From Parabacteroides merdae ATCC 43184 (GTDB lineage: Bacteria; Bacteroidota; Bacteroidia; Bacteroidales; Tannerellaceae), in contig NZ_CP102286.1 of NCBI RefSeq assembly GCF_025151215.1, positions 2,294,001-2,358,000 on the forward strand: 64,000 nucleotides of DNA, given 5' to 3'. Each line of letters begins with the position of its first letter. Within the stretch, counting starts at the first letter, position 1. Shown here in pieces: positions 54,608 through 63,063 of the stretch. The notes below the pieces were generated by a model, which saw nothing but the letters and a program-made list of their open reading frames with translations, ran no database searches and had not been told where the DNA came from. Position numbers and translations under genes: made by a program.

Positions 54608-55993
54608 ATGAAGAAAGAAAACAGTATTAGCAGAAGATCGTTTTTAAAAAGTACAGCTATGGCCGGAGCACTGGGTGCAATCGGCACAGGTAGTGCAAGT
54701 GTATTAACCTCATGTGCAGGCGGCGGCGAAAGTGCAGCTGCAAACAAACCTCTGAAAGAACCTGGAACTTATTATATTCCGGAATTGCCCGATAAGGCTA
54801 CTGACGGAAAAGAACTGAAAGCCGGTGTTATCGGTTGTGGCGGACGCGGTTCCGGTGCAGCAGAAAACTTCTTGGATGCTGCAAACGGCGTGACAGTCGT
54901 TGCCGTTGCCGATACATTCAAAGAACGTGTAGACGCTTTGGCCGACAAGCTGAAAGAAAAAGGATGTAATATTCCTGAAGACAAACGTTTCGTTGGTCTG
55001 GATGCATACAAACAATTGATCGATAGCGGTGTCGATGTTGTCATTATTGCAACTCCTCCCGTATTCCGTCCGGTACATTTCCAATATGCGGTTGAAAAAG
55101 GCAAACATTGTTTCCTGGAAAAACCGATTTGTGTCGACCCGGTAGGCTATCGTACGATTATGGCAACCGCCAAACAGGCTCAGGCAAAGAATCTATGTGT
55201 CGTAACAGGTACACAGCGTCATCACCAGCGCAACTATGTCGAATCTTACAAGAAGATCATGGAAGGTGCTATCGGTGAAATTACGGGTGGTGTAGTTTAC
55301 TGGAATCAGAGCATGTTGTGGTTCCGCGAACGTCAGAAAGACTGGAACGATTGCGAATACATGATCAAGGACTGGGTAAACTGGAAATGGTTATCCGGAG
55401 ACCATATCGTGGAACAGCATGTGCACAACATCGATGTATTCACATGGTTCAGCGGCTTGAAACCGGTTAAAGCTGTCGGTTTCGGTTCTCGCCAACGCCG
55501 TATCACGGGCGACCAGTATGATAACTTCAGCATCGATTTCACAATGGAAAACGGCATCCACTTGCATAGTATGTGCCGCCAGATTGACGGTTGTGCCACT
55601 AACGTCAGCGAATTTATCCAAGGAACAAAAGGTTCTTGGAACAGTGCTGAAATGGAAATCAAGGACAATGCAGGTAACGTCATCTGGAAATACGATGGTG
55701 AAGCAGAAAAGAACGCACATACACAGACAAATCCATATGTATTGGAACATGTAAACTGGGTAAACTGCATCCGTGGCGGCAAACCTATCGAACAGGCTTC
55801 AGAAACAGCTGTTGCCAACATGGCTGCTATCATGGGACGTGAATCAGCATACACCGGTGCAGAAACGACATGGGATGCAATGACTGCTTCTCCTCTGGAT
55901 TATACTCCGAAAGACCTGAACTTAGGCAAGATGGATATGAGTGGATTTACAGTTCCGGTTCCAGGAAAACCTCGTGATGAAAAGAAAAAATAA
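54608..55993 (+). CDS. Tat-exported Gfo/Idh/MocA oxidoreductase (probable lipoprotein)
   Basis: This protein of about 461 residues starts at MKKENSISRRSFLKSTAMAG. The twin-Arg signal (RRSFLK) and a lipobox-like VLTSC at residues 32-36 suggest a folded, cofactor-loaded enzyme anchored in the envelope. The Rossmann glycines are in AGVIGCGGRGSGAAENF, and the catalytic EKP in CFLEKPICVDP. The substrate half includes GDHIVEQHVHNIDVFTWF. Exported Gfo/Idh members keep NAD(P) tightly bound and need redox recycling inside the periplasm. It lies 35 nt after the cytochrome fusion and 3 nt before the isomerase-like gene. Confidence 0.93.
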   Translation: MKKENSISRRSFLKSTAMAGALGAIGTGSASVLTSCAGGGESAAANKPLKEPGTYYIPELPDKATDGKELKAGVIGCGGRGSGAAENFLDAANGVTVVAVADTFKERVDALADKLKEKGCNIPEDKRFVGLDAYKQLIDSGVDVVIIATPPVFRPVHFQYAVEKGKHCFLEKPICVDPVGYRTIMATAKQAQAKNLCVVTGTQRHHQRNYVESYKKIMEGAIGEITGGVVYWNQSMLWFRERQKDWNDCEYMIKDWVNWKWLSGDHIVEQHVHNIDVFTWFSGLKPVKAVGFGSRQRRITGDQYDNFSIDFTMENGIHLHSMCRQIDGCATNVSEFIQGTKGSWNSAEMEIKDNAGNVIWKYDGEAEKNAHTQTNPYVLEHVNWVNCIRGGKPIEQASETAVANMAAIMGRESAYTGAETTWDAMTASPLDYTPKDLNLGKMDMSGFTVPVPGKPRDEKKK

Positions 55994-55996
55994 AAT

Positions 55997-56938
55997 ATGG
56001 CACTGAACAGAAGAAACTTTTTAAGAGCAACTCTGGCAGGCGCGGCTGTTGCAGCCGGTAGTTCAGCTTTTGCTGCCTGTGGCGGCAAGGCTGCTTCTAC
56101 AGAAGGTTGTCCGGCAGAAAAGGGATCATGTCCAAACAGCAAAGCCGAGTTGAAGATATCCTTTCAGGAAGGGATTGCACCGGGAGCTAATCTCAACGAG
56201 AAATTTGACTTGATGGAAAAGTTAGGTGTCGTTGGTTTCGAACCGGGCGGACGTGGCCTGAAAGATCGTGTAAAAGAGATCAAGGAAGCACTAAACGGAC
56301 GCAACATCAAAGTGAGCGCCATCTGTGCTGGTTTCCAGGGGTTCATCCTCTCGACAGATCCGGCTATCCGCAAGCAGTGCATGGACACGATGAAAGAGAT
56401 CATTGCTCCTGCAGGCGAACTGGGTTCTACGGGTGTGATCATCGTCCCGGCTTTCAACGGTCAAAAACCGGCTATGCCTCATACGCAGGAAACGCGGGAT
56501 TTCTTATGCGAACAATTCAATGAAATGGGTAACTTTGCAAAAGAGCACGGGACTACAGTTATCTTTGAACCGCTCAACAGGAAAGAAGCATTCTATCTTC
56601 GTCAGGTAGCGGATGCAGCTTCCATCTGCCGCGACATCAACAATCCGGGTGTACGCTGTATGGGTGACTTCTGGCACATGACTTGGGAAGAGACTTCCGA
56701 CATGGGAGCTTTCCTTTCTGCAGGCGAATATCTGCAACACGTGCACGTTGCCAGCCGTAAACGCCGCAGCATGCCGGGTGAAGACGGAGAAGCAGATAAC
56801 TACGTTAACGGCTTCAAGGGCCTGAAGATGTTGGATTACGACAAATATGTAAGTTTCGAATGCGGATGCCAGGGAGACCGGAACGTTTTGGTCCCTGCCG
56901 CAGTGGAACTATTACGAAAACAATGGGAAGAAGCATAA
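55997..56938 (+). CDS. Tat-exported TIM-barrel sugar isomerase/epimerase-like protein
   Basis: This 313-residue protein has a twin-Arg signal (NRRNFLR) and a possible lipidated Cys near 28 (FAAC), so it shares the export route of the preceding oxidoreductase. The xylose-isomerase-like barrel has the metal ligands visible in VIFEPLNRKEAFYLR (Glu), MGDFWHMTWEE (Asp, His), LQHVHVASRKR (His) and YVSFECGC (Glu). Family members act as isomerases, epimerases or, with 3-keto sugars, lyases. It is probably the next step after the oxidoreductase. It is 3 nt from that gene and 3 nt from the next, so translation is coupled. Confidence 0.9.
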   Translation: MALNRRNFLRATLAGAAVAAGSSAFAACGGKAASTEGCPAEKGSCPNSKAELKISFQEGIAPGANLNEKFDLMEKLGVVGFEPGGRGLKDRVKEIKEALNGRNIKVSAICAGFQGFILSTDPAIRKQCMDTMKEIIAPAGELGSTGVIIVPAFNGQKPAMPHTQETRDFLCEQFNEMGNFAKEHGTTVIFEPLNRKEAFYLRQVADAASICRDINNPGVRCMGDFWHMTWEETSDMGAFLSAGEYLQHVHVASRKRRSMPGEDGEADNYVNGFKGLKMLDYDKYVSFECGCQGDRNVLVPAAVELLRKQWEEA

Positions 56939-56941
56939 AAT

Positions 56942-57652
56942 ATGCCATTAGTATATCCTAATATGCAAATGAGTGAGGTGGTGGAAGAGCACCCCTCACT
57001 CATTCCTGTCATTAACCGTTTTGGAATCCGCCTGGGCTTAGGCGACAAATCGGTAAAGGCGATTTGTGAAGAATACCGGCTGGATACCGACTTCCTCTTG
57101 ACGGTAATCAACACGTTTCTCAACGAGGAATACTTCCCGGAAAAGAAGCTACAAACTTTCCATACTTCACAGATTATCGATTATCTGACTAAAACCAACC
57201 AGTATTACCAACGCTATCAAATCCCGAATATAGAAAGGCATCTCGGTTCATTCATATCGATGAGTACGCCGGGAAACAACACGCTCAACCTGATCGGAAA
57301 GTTTTTCTCATCCTTCAAAGAAGAGCTGACCTCACGGATCGAAAAGGACGACCGGGTCTGGTTCCCCTATTGCCTGTCATTAAGCGAAAAACTGAAAGAT
57401 TATCCATCTTCCGGGCAGGTCGAAGCATTGCACCTCGGAACGGAACAGCGATTGGAAGATCCGATAGAGGCCTTGTTGGCGGATCTGAAAAGCATCATGG
57501 TCAAGCATCTTTCCGGCGACTATAATGAGAACTTATGCTACGCCGTCATATTTGCCATCAGCAGTTTGGAAAAAGATATCAAACAACACAACCGCATCCG
57601 CTACCGGATATTGACACCGATGGTTTCGGCTATGGAAAAGTTGTGTATTTAA
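56942..57652 (+). CDS. Degenerate ScdA/RIC-like (DUF542 + hemerythrin-fold) protein
   Basis: This 236-residue cytoplasmic helical protein has the layout of RIC/ScdA iron-sulfur repair proteins. An N-terminal DUF542-like helix set (MSEVVEEHPSLIPVINRFGI) is followed by a four-helix part ending FFSSFKEELTSRIEKDDRVW and FPYCL. The conserved CysCys of the N-domain is replaced (RLGLGDKSV), and the diiron His/Glu positions read TNQYYQRY and TSRIEKDD. By eye it therefore lacks the metal ligands. It could be a sensor rather than a repair enzyme. It is 3 nt after the isomerase-like gene and 11 nt before the LuxR gene. Confidence 0.78.
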   Translation: MPLVYPNMQMSEVVEEHPSLIPVINRFGIRLGLGDKSVKAICEEYRLDTDFLLTVINTFLNEEYFPEKKLQTFHTSQIIDYLTKTNQYYQRYQIPNIERHLGSFISMSTPGNNTLNLIGKFFSSFKEELTSRIEKDDRVWFPYCLSLSEKLKDYPSSGQVEALHLGTEQRLEDPIEALLADLKSIMVKHLSGDYNENLCYAVIFAISSLEKDIKQHNRIRYRILTPMVSAMEKLCI

Positions 57653-57663
57653 CAAACAGCCGG

Positions 57664-58242
57664 ATGCATCGCAACAAGCAAATAGCAATCATATTATCCG
57701 ACACGCTACAAAGCATCGGCCTGCAAAGCATGCTGACCGACTATTTTCCACCGGTAGAGATCAGCCACTACCCTACTTTCGAGGCATTTTCGACTTCCGG
57801 CAACGATACGTTCGACTACTACTTTACAAATGCCGCTTTATTTGTCCTTTATGCAGACTTTTTCCTTCCCCGCCGGAGCAAGACGATGGTCCTGATCGAC
57901 GAAACCGAAGGTGAAGGGGGACTATCGGCAACCAGCCATATCACGATCAAGGCCTCGCAGGAAGTCATCATCGAGCAGTTGGAACAACTTTTTACCGGAG
58001 AAAACAACAGTATTTCCAGCGACAACAACAAGGAACTGTCCACCCGCGAAACGGACGTCCTCCAATTAATCGTCAAAGGCAGCACCAACAAAGAAATTGC
58101 AGACAAGCTGAACATCAGCCTGAACACAGTCCTCAGCCACCGCAAGAACATCACGACCAAGCTCGGCATCAAAACAGTATCGGGACTTACCTTCTATGCC
58201 ATCATGAACGGCATTATTTCAGGCGACGACATCGAACTTTAA
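57664..58242 (+). CDS. LuxR-type response-regulator-like transcription factor
   Basis: This 192-residue protein starts at MHRNKQIAIILSD. The longer frame from 57535 overlaps the previous gene and is rejected. The C-terminal LuxR/FixJ helix-turn-helix is clear: ELSTRETDVLQLIVKGSTNK, EIADKLNISLNTVLSHRKNI. The N-terminal 110 residues look like a receiver fold, but the phospho-acceptor Asp position reads YYFTNAALFV, so control by phosphorylation is doubtful. It pairs with the RIC-like gene upstream. A perfect 20-bp palindrome right after its stop, on the promoter of the TonB receptors, is its likely operator. Confidence 0.9.
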   Translation: MHRNKQIAIILSDTLQSIGLQSMLTDYFPPVEISHYPTFEAFSTSGNDTFDYYFTNAALFVLYADFFLPRRSKTMVLIDETEGEGGLSATSHITIKASQEVIIEQLEQLFTGENNSISSDNNKELSTRETDVLQLIVKGSTNKEIADKLNISLNTVLSHRKNITTKLGIKTVSGLTFYAIMNGIISGDDIEL

Positions 58243-58262
58243 AATCACTACATGTAGTGATT
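58243..58262. promoter_or_regulatory. Perfect 20-bp palindrome, candidate LuxR operator
   Basis: AATCACTACATGTAGTGATT equals its own reverse complement. It begins at the base after the LuxR stop codon and overlaps the -33 box of the TonB-receptor promoter by 2 nt. Confidence 0.65.
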
Positions 58263-58291
58263 GATTCCCATTCATCTTTACCGTTCCTTTG
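58261..58291 (+). promoter_or_regulatory. Promoter of the TonB-receptor pair
   Basis: TTGA (58261-58264), 19 nt, TTCCTTTG (58284-58291), one base off TAnnTTTG. The receptor start is 36 nt downstream. The weak -7 box fits a promoter that needs an activator. Confidence 0.5.
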
Positions 58292-58326
58292 CAACCGTAA
58301 AATACTAATAGTTTACAATTAATACG

Positions 58327-60651
58327 ATGAATCAACGCTATCTGTATGTCCTTGTCGCAGGCGCGCTTACGTGTTTGCAACCGATTAAAGCCGAACGGGT
58401 GAATGAAAATGTGAACGACACGATCAAGACCTATAATATAGGTGAGGTGATCGTCACTTCTTCCACAAAGGAGACGAACGATCTCCGCACGCTTCCGGGA
58501 GCCGTTTCCATCCTCTCGCCCCAAGCGATAGCAACCAGGCAGATAGATGCTCTCAAGGATATCAGCGCTTTCGTCCCCAACCTTTATATGCCGGACTACG
58601 GTTCGAAAATGACTTCGGCCATTTATATACGCGGAATCGGAGCGCGTAGCAGCGGGCAATCCATCGGATTATATGTCGACAATGTCCCCTATCTGGATAA
58701 AAGCGCTTTCGATTTCGAGCTGAACGATATCCAACGCATCGAAGTTTTACGGGGACCGCAGGGAACCCTCTACGGACGTAACGCAATGGGGGGCATCGTC
58801 AACATCTACACCCTCTCCCCCTTCGATTACCAAGGGACAAAAGTCACGATGTCGATGGGCAATTACGGGGCGGCAAAAGCCAAAGTGTCCCAATACAGCA
58901 AGATCGGAGAAAACATCGGGATCTCGCTAAACGGGTATTACGACCGTAACGACGGCTTTTTCATCAACGAATATAACGGCACAAAGGCAGACAAAGAGGA
59001 ATCGGCAGGCGGCCGATTCAAATTAGAGGGGTATATTACGGACCATCTGAAGGCGCAATATACATTCAACTATGACTATGTAACGCAAAAAGCCTTCCCC
59101 TACGGGCAGTACGACCCGCAGACCGGGGCTGTGCAGCCGATCCGCATCAACGATCCGAGTTCCTACTGGCGCCGCACGCTGAACAACAGCCTGTATCTGG
59201 AATGGAAAACAGACCGTTTTATCCTCTCTTCCACCACGGCCTACCAATATCTGAAAGACGACATGAAGATGGACCAGGACTATACGGAACAGTCTGTTTT
59301 CACCCTTCACCAAAAGCAGAAACAATATGCCTGGAGCGAAGAACTGGCAATCAAATCCAATACAAAAAGCAATTACCAATGGAGCTTCGGCGCCTACGGT
59401 TTTTATAACAGCCTGAACACGGACGGCCCTGTGATCTTCAAGAAAGACGGGCTGACGGGCATTTTGCAGAAAGCGTTCGACGACATACTGGCGAATAACC
59501 CAAAAGCACCGAAGCTTACTGTCCAGGGGGACGAACTGAACCAGATTTATTTCCCCGGAAACTTCGACACGCCGACCTACGGCTTCGCGGCTTTCCACCA
59601 ATCGACCTACAATAACCTTTTTGTCGAAGGGCTTTCCATCACCGCCGGTATCCGCCTGGATTACGAGAAAGCGAACCTGGACTATCATTCGGCAGTAGAC
59701 AGCATGAAGATCGGTGTGGAAATGGGCCCGATGAAAATGACGCTACCGGTCACGACGACTATGGACGGCAAGATCTCACAGGATTTCCTGCAAGTATTGC
59801 CGAAAGTTTCGCTCCGTTACCAGTGCACACCCGAAACATTCACGTATGTCTCGGTCGCCAAAGGATACAAGACAGGAGGTTATAACGTGCAGATGTTCGG
59901 CGATCTGGTCCAGGCCCAAGCCAAATACGACCTGATGTCGAAGTTCGCACCCGACAAAGCCGAACAGCCGGGCGAAGTGAAAGACATCGCTTCCTATAAA
60001 CCGGAACACAGCTGGAACTACGAAGCAGGCATCCGCAGCGAACTGGTCCGGGGCAGGCTGAGTGCGGAACTGACCTTCTTCTACATGGACATCCGCGACC
60101 TCCAACTCACCAGCTTTGCCGAGAACGGCAGCGGACGCATGATCACCAACGGAGGAAAGGCGAACAGCTATGGCGTGGAACTGAGCCTGCGCAGCCGTAT
60201 CACGGACGGACTCACCGCCGACCTCAACTACGGTTTTACCCGTGCCACTTTCCGCGATTACATCTTCACGGACAAGGACGAGAACAGCCAGATCGTGAAA
60301 ACGGACTGCAAGGATAATTTCATTCCTTACACGCCGCGCCACACCGTCAGCCTGGGATTGCAATACACGAAACTACTCCACCGGAAGATGATCGACCAGT
60401 TCATCGCATCCGCCCAGTTCACCGGAGCCGGCAAGATCTTCTGGACGGAGAAGAACGACATCAGCCAGCCGTTCTACGGCCTCGTCAATGCCAAAGTGGG
60501 CGTCCGCAAGGGAATCGTCAACCTCAACTTGTGGAGCCGTAACATCACGAACACGGACTACCAGGCGTTCTATTTCGAATCGTTCAACCAGTCGTTCATC
60601 CAGAAAGGCAAACCGTTCCAGATCGGCGGCGAAATCACCGTTACATTTTAA
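58327..60651 (+). CDS. TonB-dependent outer-membrane receptor, copy 1
   Basis: This 774-residue receptor has a signal peptide (cleavage after IKA). There is no carboxypeptidase-like N-domain, so it is not SusC. The plug (about 35-165) has IGEVIVTSSTKE, YIRGIGARSSGQSIGLYVDN, VEVLRGPQGTLYGRNAMGG-type IEVLRGPQGTLYGRN and VNIYT. The 22-strand barrel ends PFQIGGEITVTF with terminal F. This is the siderophore/cobalamin receptor layout. No SusD partner follows; a second receptor starts 3 nt on. Third-position G+C appears higher than in the SusC/D genes. The ligand is unknown. Confidence 0.95.
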   Translation: MNQRYLYVLVAGALTCLQPIKAERVNENVNDTIKTYNIGEVIVTSSTKETNDLRTLPGAVSILSPQAIATRQIDALKDISAFVPNLYMPDYGSKMTSAIYIRGIGARSSGQSIGLYVDNVPYLDKSAFDFELNDIQRIEVLRGPQGTLYGRNAMGGIVNIYTLSPFDYQGTKVTMSMGNYGAAKAKVSQYSKIGENIGISLNGYYDRNDGFFINEYNGTKADKEESAGGRFKLEGYITDHLKAQYTFNYDYVTQKAFPYGQYDPQTGAVQPIRINDPSSYWRRTLNNSLYLEWKTDRFILSSTTAYQYLKDDMKMDQDYTEQSVFTLHQKQKQYAWSEELAIKSNTKSNYQWSFGAYGFYNSLNTDGPVIFKKDGLTGILQKAFDDILANNPKAPKLTVQGDELNQIYFPGNFDTPTYGFAAFHQSTYNNLFVEGLSITAGIRLDYEKANLDYHSAVDSMKIGVEMGPMKMTLPVTTTMDGKISQDFLQVLPKVSLRYQCTPETFTYVSVAKGYKTGGYNVQMFGDLVQAQAKYDLMSKFAPDKAEQPGEVKDIASYKPEHSWNYEAGIRSELVRGRLSAELTFFYMDIRDLQLTSFAENGSGRMITNGGKANSYGVELSLRSRITDGLTADLNYGFTRATFRDYIFTDKDENSQIVKTDCKDNFIPYTPRHTVSLGLQYTKLLHRKMIDQFIASAQFTGAGKIFWTEKNDISQPFYGLVNAKVGVRKGIVNLNLWSRNITNTDYQAFYFESFNQSFIQKGKPFQIGGEITVTF

Positions 60652-60654
60652 GAC

Positions 60655-62736
60655 ATGAAACTATTATACTACCTCCCGATGCTGCTCTGCCTCGCCTATA
60701 CGGCAAGAGGGGAAGAGATAGAAAAAGATACGGCGAAGATCCGCAATGTCGAACTGAACGAAGTGGTCGTGCAGTCGTTCAAGCAACAGCGCGACCTCCG
60801 GCTGGAACCCCTGTCGGCATCGGCCGTGACGGGGACGGCGATCCAGAACCGGAACATCACGGGGATCAAAGAGTTCAGTTCCTTTATCCCGAACCTCTTT
60901 ATGCCGGACTACGGATCGAAACTGACCTCGCCGGTCTATATCCGCGGGATCGGATCGAAAATCAACGCTCCCTCAGTCGGGCTTTATGTGGACGGTATCC
61001 CCTATTTCGAAAAATCGGCTTTCGATTTCGATTTCAACGAGGTGGACAGGATCGAGGTGCTGCGCGGTCCGCAAGGGACGCTCTACGGTCGTAACACGAT
61101 GGGCGGCATCATCAACGTCTATACGAAATCGCCCTTGAAATACGAGGGGACAAATGTCTGGCTTTCCAACGGCAGCTACGGTTACCGCGATTATGCCCTC
61201 TCTCATTATAAAAAGATCGGAGAAAAGTTCGGATATGCCATCTCCGGTGATTACCGGAACAGCGACGGCTACTTCACCAACCTGTTTACAGACAAGAAAG
61301 CGGACGACATGAAGTCCGGCTCCGCCCGCATCCGCCTGGAATGGAAGCTTCAGAAGAACCTTTCTTTCGGGCTAATGAGTTCGTTCGACCGTTCAGTCCA
61401 AGGCGGCTATCCCTACGCCGTCTGCGATTCGGTCACGCATAAACCGGGCGAAGTCGACTACAACGATTACAGTTTCTACAAACGGACGCTTTCGACGACC
61501 GGCTTCTCGGCAGATTACCAGGGGACGGGCTACAGCATCAACAGCCGGACCGCCTTCCAATATCTCTCGGACCATCAAGGCATCGACCAGGATTTCTCTC
61601 CCCGAAGCATCTATTTCGCGCGTCAGGATATGAAGCAGAAAATGTTTTCCGAAGAGCTGAACATCAAATCGACGACTCCCGGACGTTACAAATGGCTGTT
61701 CGGCGCCTTCGGTTTCTGGCAGGGGATCGACAACACCGTGACACTCGATTATTTCACCAAAGACTATGCGACACGCAAGCTGTACGACACGCCGGCCTAT
61801 GGTGTCGCCTTCTACCACCAATCCACAATCGACGACCTGCTGACGCGCGGCCTGTCACTGACTTTCGGCATCCGCTACGATTATGAGCATACCTCCAACG
61901 ATTTCCTTTTCTATAAAGAAACGGACGGCGGCAGCGAACAGATGGACGCCTTCGACAGCCGGCTCAAGTTCAGCCAGGTCACGCCGAAGATCGCCCTGCA
62001 ATATATGTTTCCCTCCACCGGCATGCTCTATGCCACCGTGACGAAGGGATATAAGACAGGCGGCTTCAACACCTCTTTCGACCGCGAGGAAGACCGCACG
62101 TTCCGCCCCGAAACCAGTTGGAACTACGAATTGGGAGCCAAACACCCGTTCCTCGACAACCGCCTGAACGCCGAGTTCTGCTTTTTCTGGATCGACTGGA
62201 AAAACCAACAGATTTACCAAATGCTCGCCACCCAGAACGGGCAATACCTGCGCAACGCCGGGCGCAGCGAGAGCAAAGGCGTCGAGGTCAGCCTGCAAGG
62301 GAATCCGGTCAACGGGCTGATGGTGCAGGTGAACTACGGCTTCACGCATGCCACCTTCAAAGATTACAAGGACGAACGGCGAGGCATTGACTACAGCGGG
62401 AATTTCCTGCCGATGGTCCCGCGCCACACTTTCGCTGTCGGAGCCGATTATACGATCCCGAACCCTTGCCGTCACATCGACCGCTTCACGGTCAGCGCGA
62501 ACTACACCGGGACGGGACGCATCCTGTGGAAAGAAGACAACAAGGTTTCGCAACCTTATTACGGACTGTTGAATGCAAAAGTATCTGCCACAAAAGATTT
62601 TATTACCTTTGCGATCTGGGCGAAAAATATGACCGGTGCAGACTATTCGGCTTTCTATTTCGAGACAGGCGGAAAGGGCCTGGCACAAAAAGGAAGGCCG
62701 TTCACGATCGGCGGGAATATACAATTGAGTTTTTAA
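60655..62736 (+). CDS. TonB-dependent outer-membrane receptor, copy 2
   Basis: This 693-residue receptor has a signal peptide (MKLLYYLPMLLCLAYTARG). It is a clear paralogue of the previous gene: FIPNLFMPDYGSKLTSPVYI against FVPNLYMPDYGSKMTSAIYI in the plug, and IEVLRGPQGTLYGRN shared. The end is PFTIGGNIQLSF. It is about 80 residues shorter, mostly in barrel loops. Coupled to copy 1 by a 3-nt gap, the two may import related ligands or offer redundant surface variants. Its stop codon overlaps the first unit of the 41-bp repeat array. Confidence 0.95.
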   Translation: MKLLYYLPMLLCLAYTARGEEIEKDTAKIRNVELNEVVVQSFKQQRDLRLEPLSASAVTGTAIQNRNITGIKEFSSFIPNLFMPDYGSKLTSPVYIRGIGSKINAPSVGLYVDGIPYFEKSAFDFDFNEVDRIEVLRGPQGTLYGRNTMGGIINVYTKSPLKYEGTNVWLSNGSYGYRDYALSHYKKIGEKFGYAISGDYRNSDGYFTNLFTDKKADDMKSGSARIRLEWKLQKNLSFGLMSSFDRSVQGGYPYAVCDSVTHKPGEVDYNDYSFYKRTLSTTGFSADYQGTGYSINSRTAFQYLSDHQGIDQDFSPRSIYFARQDMKQKMFSEELNIKSTTPGRYKWLFGAFGFWQGIDNTVTLDYFTKDYATRKLYDTPAYGVAFYHQSTIDDLLTRGLSLTFGIRYDYEHTSNDFLFYKETDGGSEQMDAFDSRLKFSQVTPKIALQYMFPSTGMLYATVTKGYKTGGFNTSFDREEDRTFRPETSWNYELGAKHPFLDNRLNAEFCFFWIDWKNQQIYQMLATQNGQYLRNAGRSESKGVEVSLQGNPVNGLMVQVNYGFTHATFKDYKDERRGIDYSGNFLPMVPRHTFAVGADYTIPNPCRHIDRFTVSANYTGTGRILWKEDNKVSQPYYGLLNAKVSATKDFITFAIWAKNMTGADYSAFYFETGGKGLAQKGRPFTIGGNIQLSF

Positions 62737-63050
62737 AAGTCTCGGCAGAAGTTCGGACGACACTTTAAAAGTTCTTAAAGTCCCCGACCGAACTTCGGAC
62801 GACACTTTGAAAACTCTTAAAGTCCCGGCCGAATTTCGGACGACACTTTGAAAACTCCAAAAGTCCCGGCCGAATTTCGGACGACACTTTGAAAACTCCA
62901 AAAGTCCCGGCCGAAGTTCGGACGACACTTTGAAAACTCCAAAAGTCCCGGCCGAATTTCGGACGACACTTTGAAAACTCTTAAAGCCCCAGCCGAATTT
63001 CGGACGACACTTTGAAAACTCTTAAAGCCTCGGCCGGAAGCCGGATGATT
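62736..63050. repeat. 41-bp tandem repeat array (7 full units plus a partial)
   Basis: Units begin at 62736, 62777, 62819, 62860, 62901, 62942, 62983 and 63024 (partial). All are 41 bp except the second, which is 42. The consensus starts AAAGTCCCGGCCGAATTTCG and ends GACGACACTTTGAAAACTCT. Middle units are nearly identical while the outer ones drift. A CCGAATTTCGG palindrome lies in each. There are no spacers. It fills the gap between the receptor and the MFS gene. Confidence 0.92.
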
Positions 63051-63063
63051 ATATAACGATATT

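Noticed and set aside
61855..62928. 357-codon minus-strand frame
   Set aside because: It is antisense to the second TonB receptor and starts within the 41-bp array. Composition is Arg/Ser-rich shadow sequence without domain motifs.
62736..63050. CRISPR array
   Set aside because: Units are directly adjacent, without unique spacers, and no cas gene is present. It is a minisatellite.
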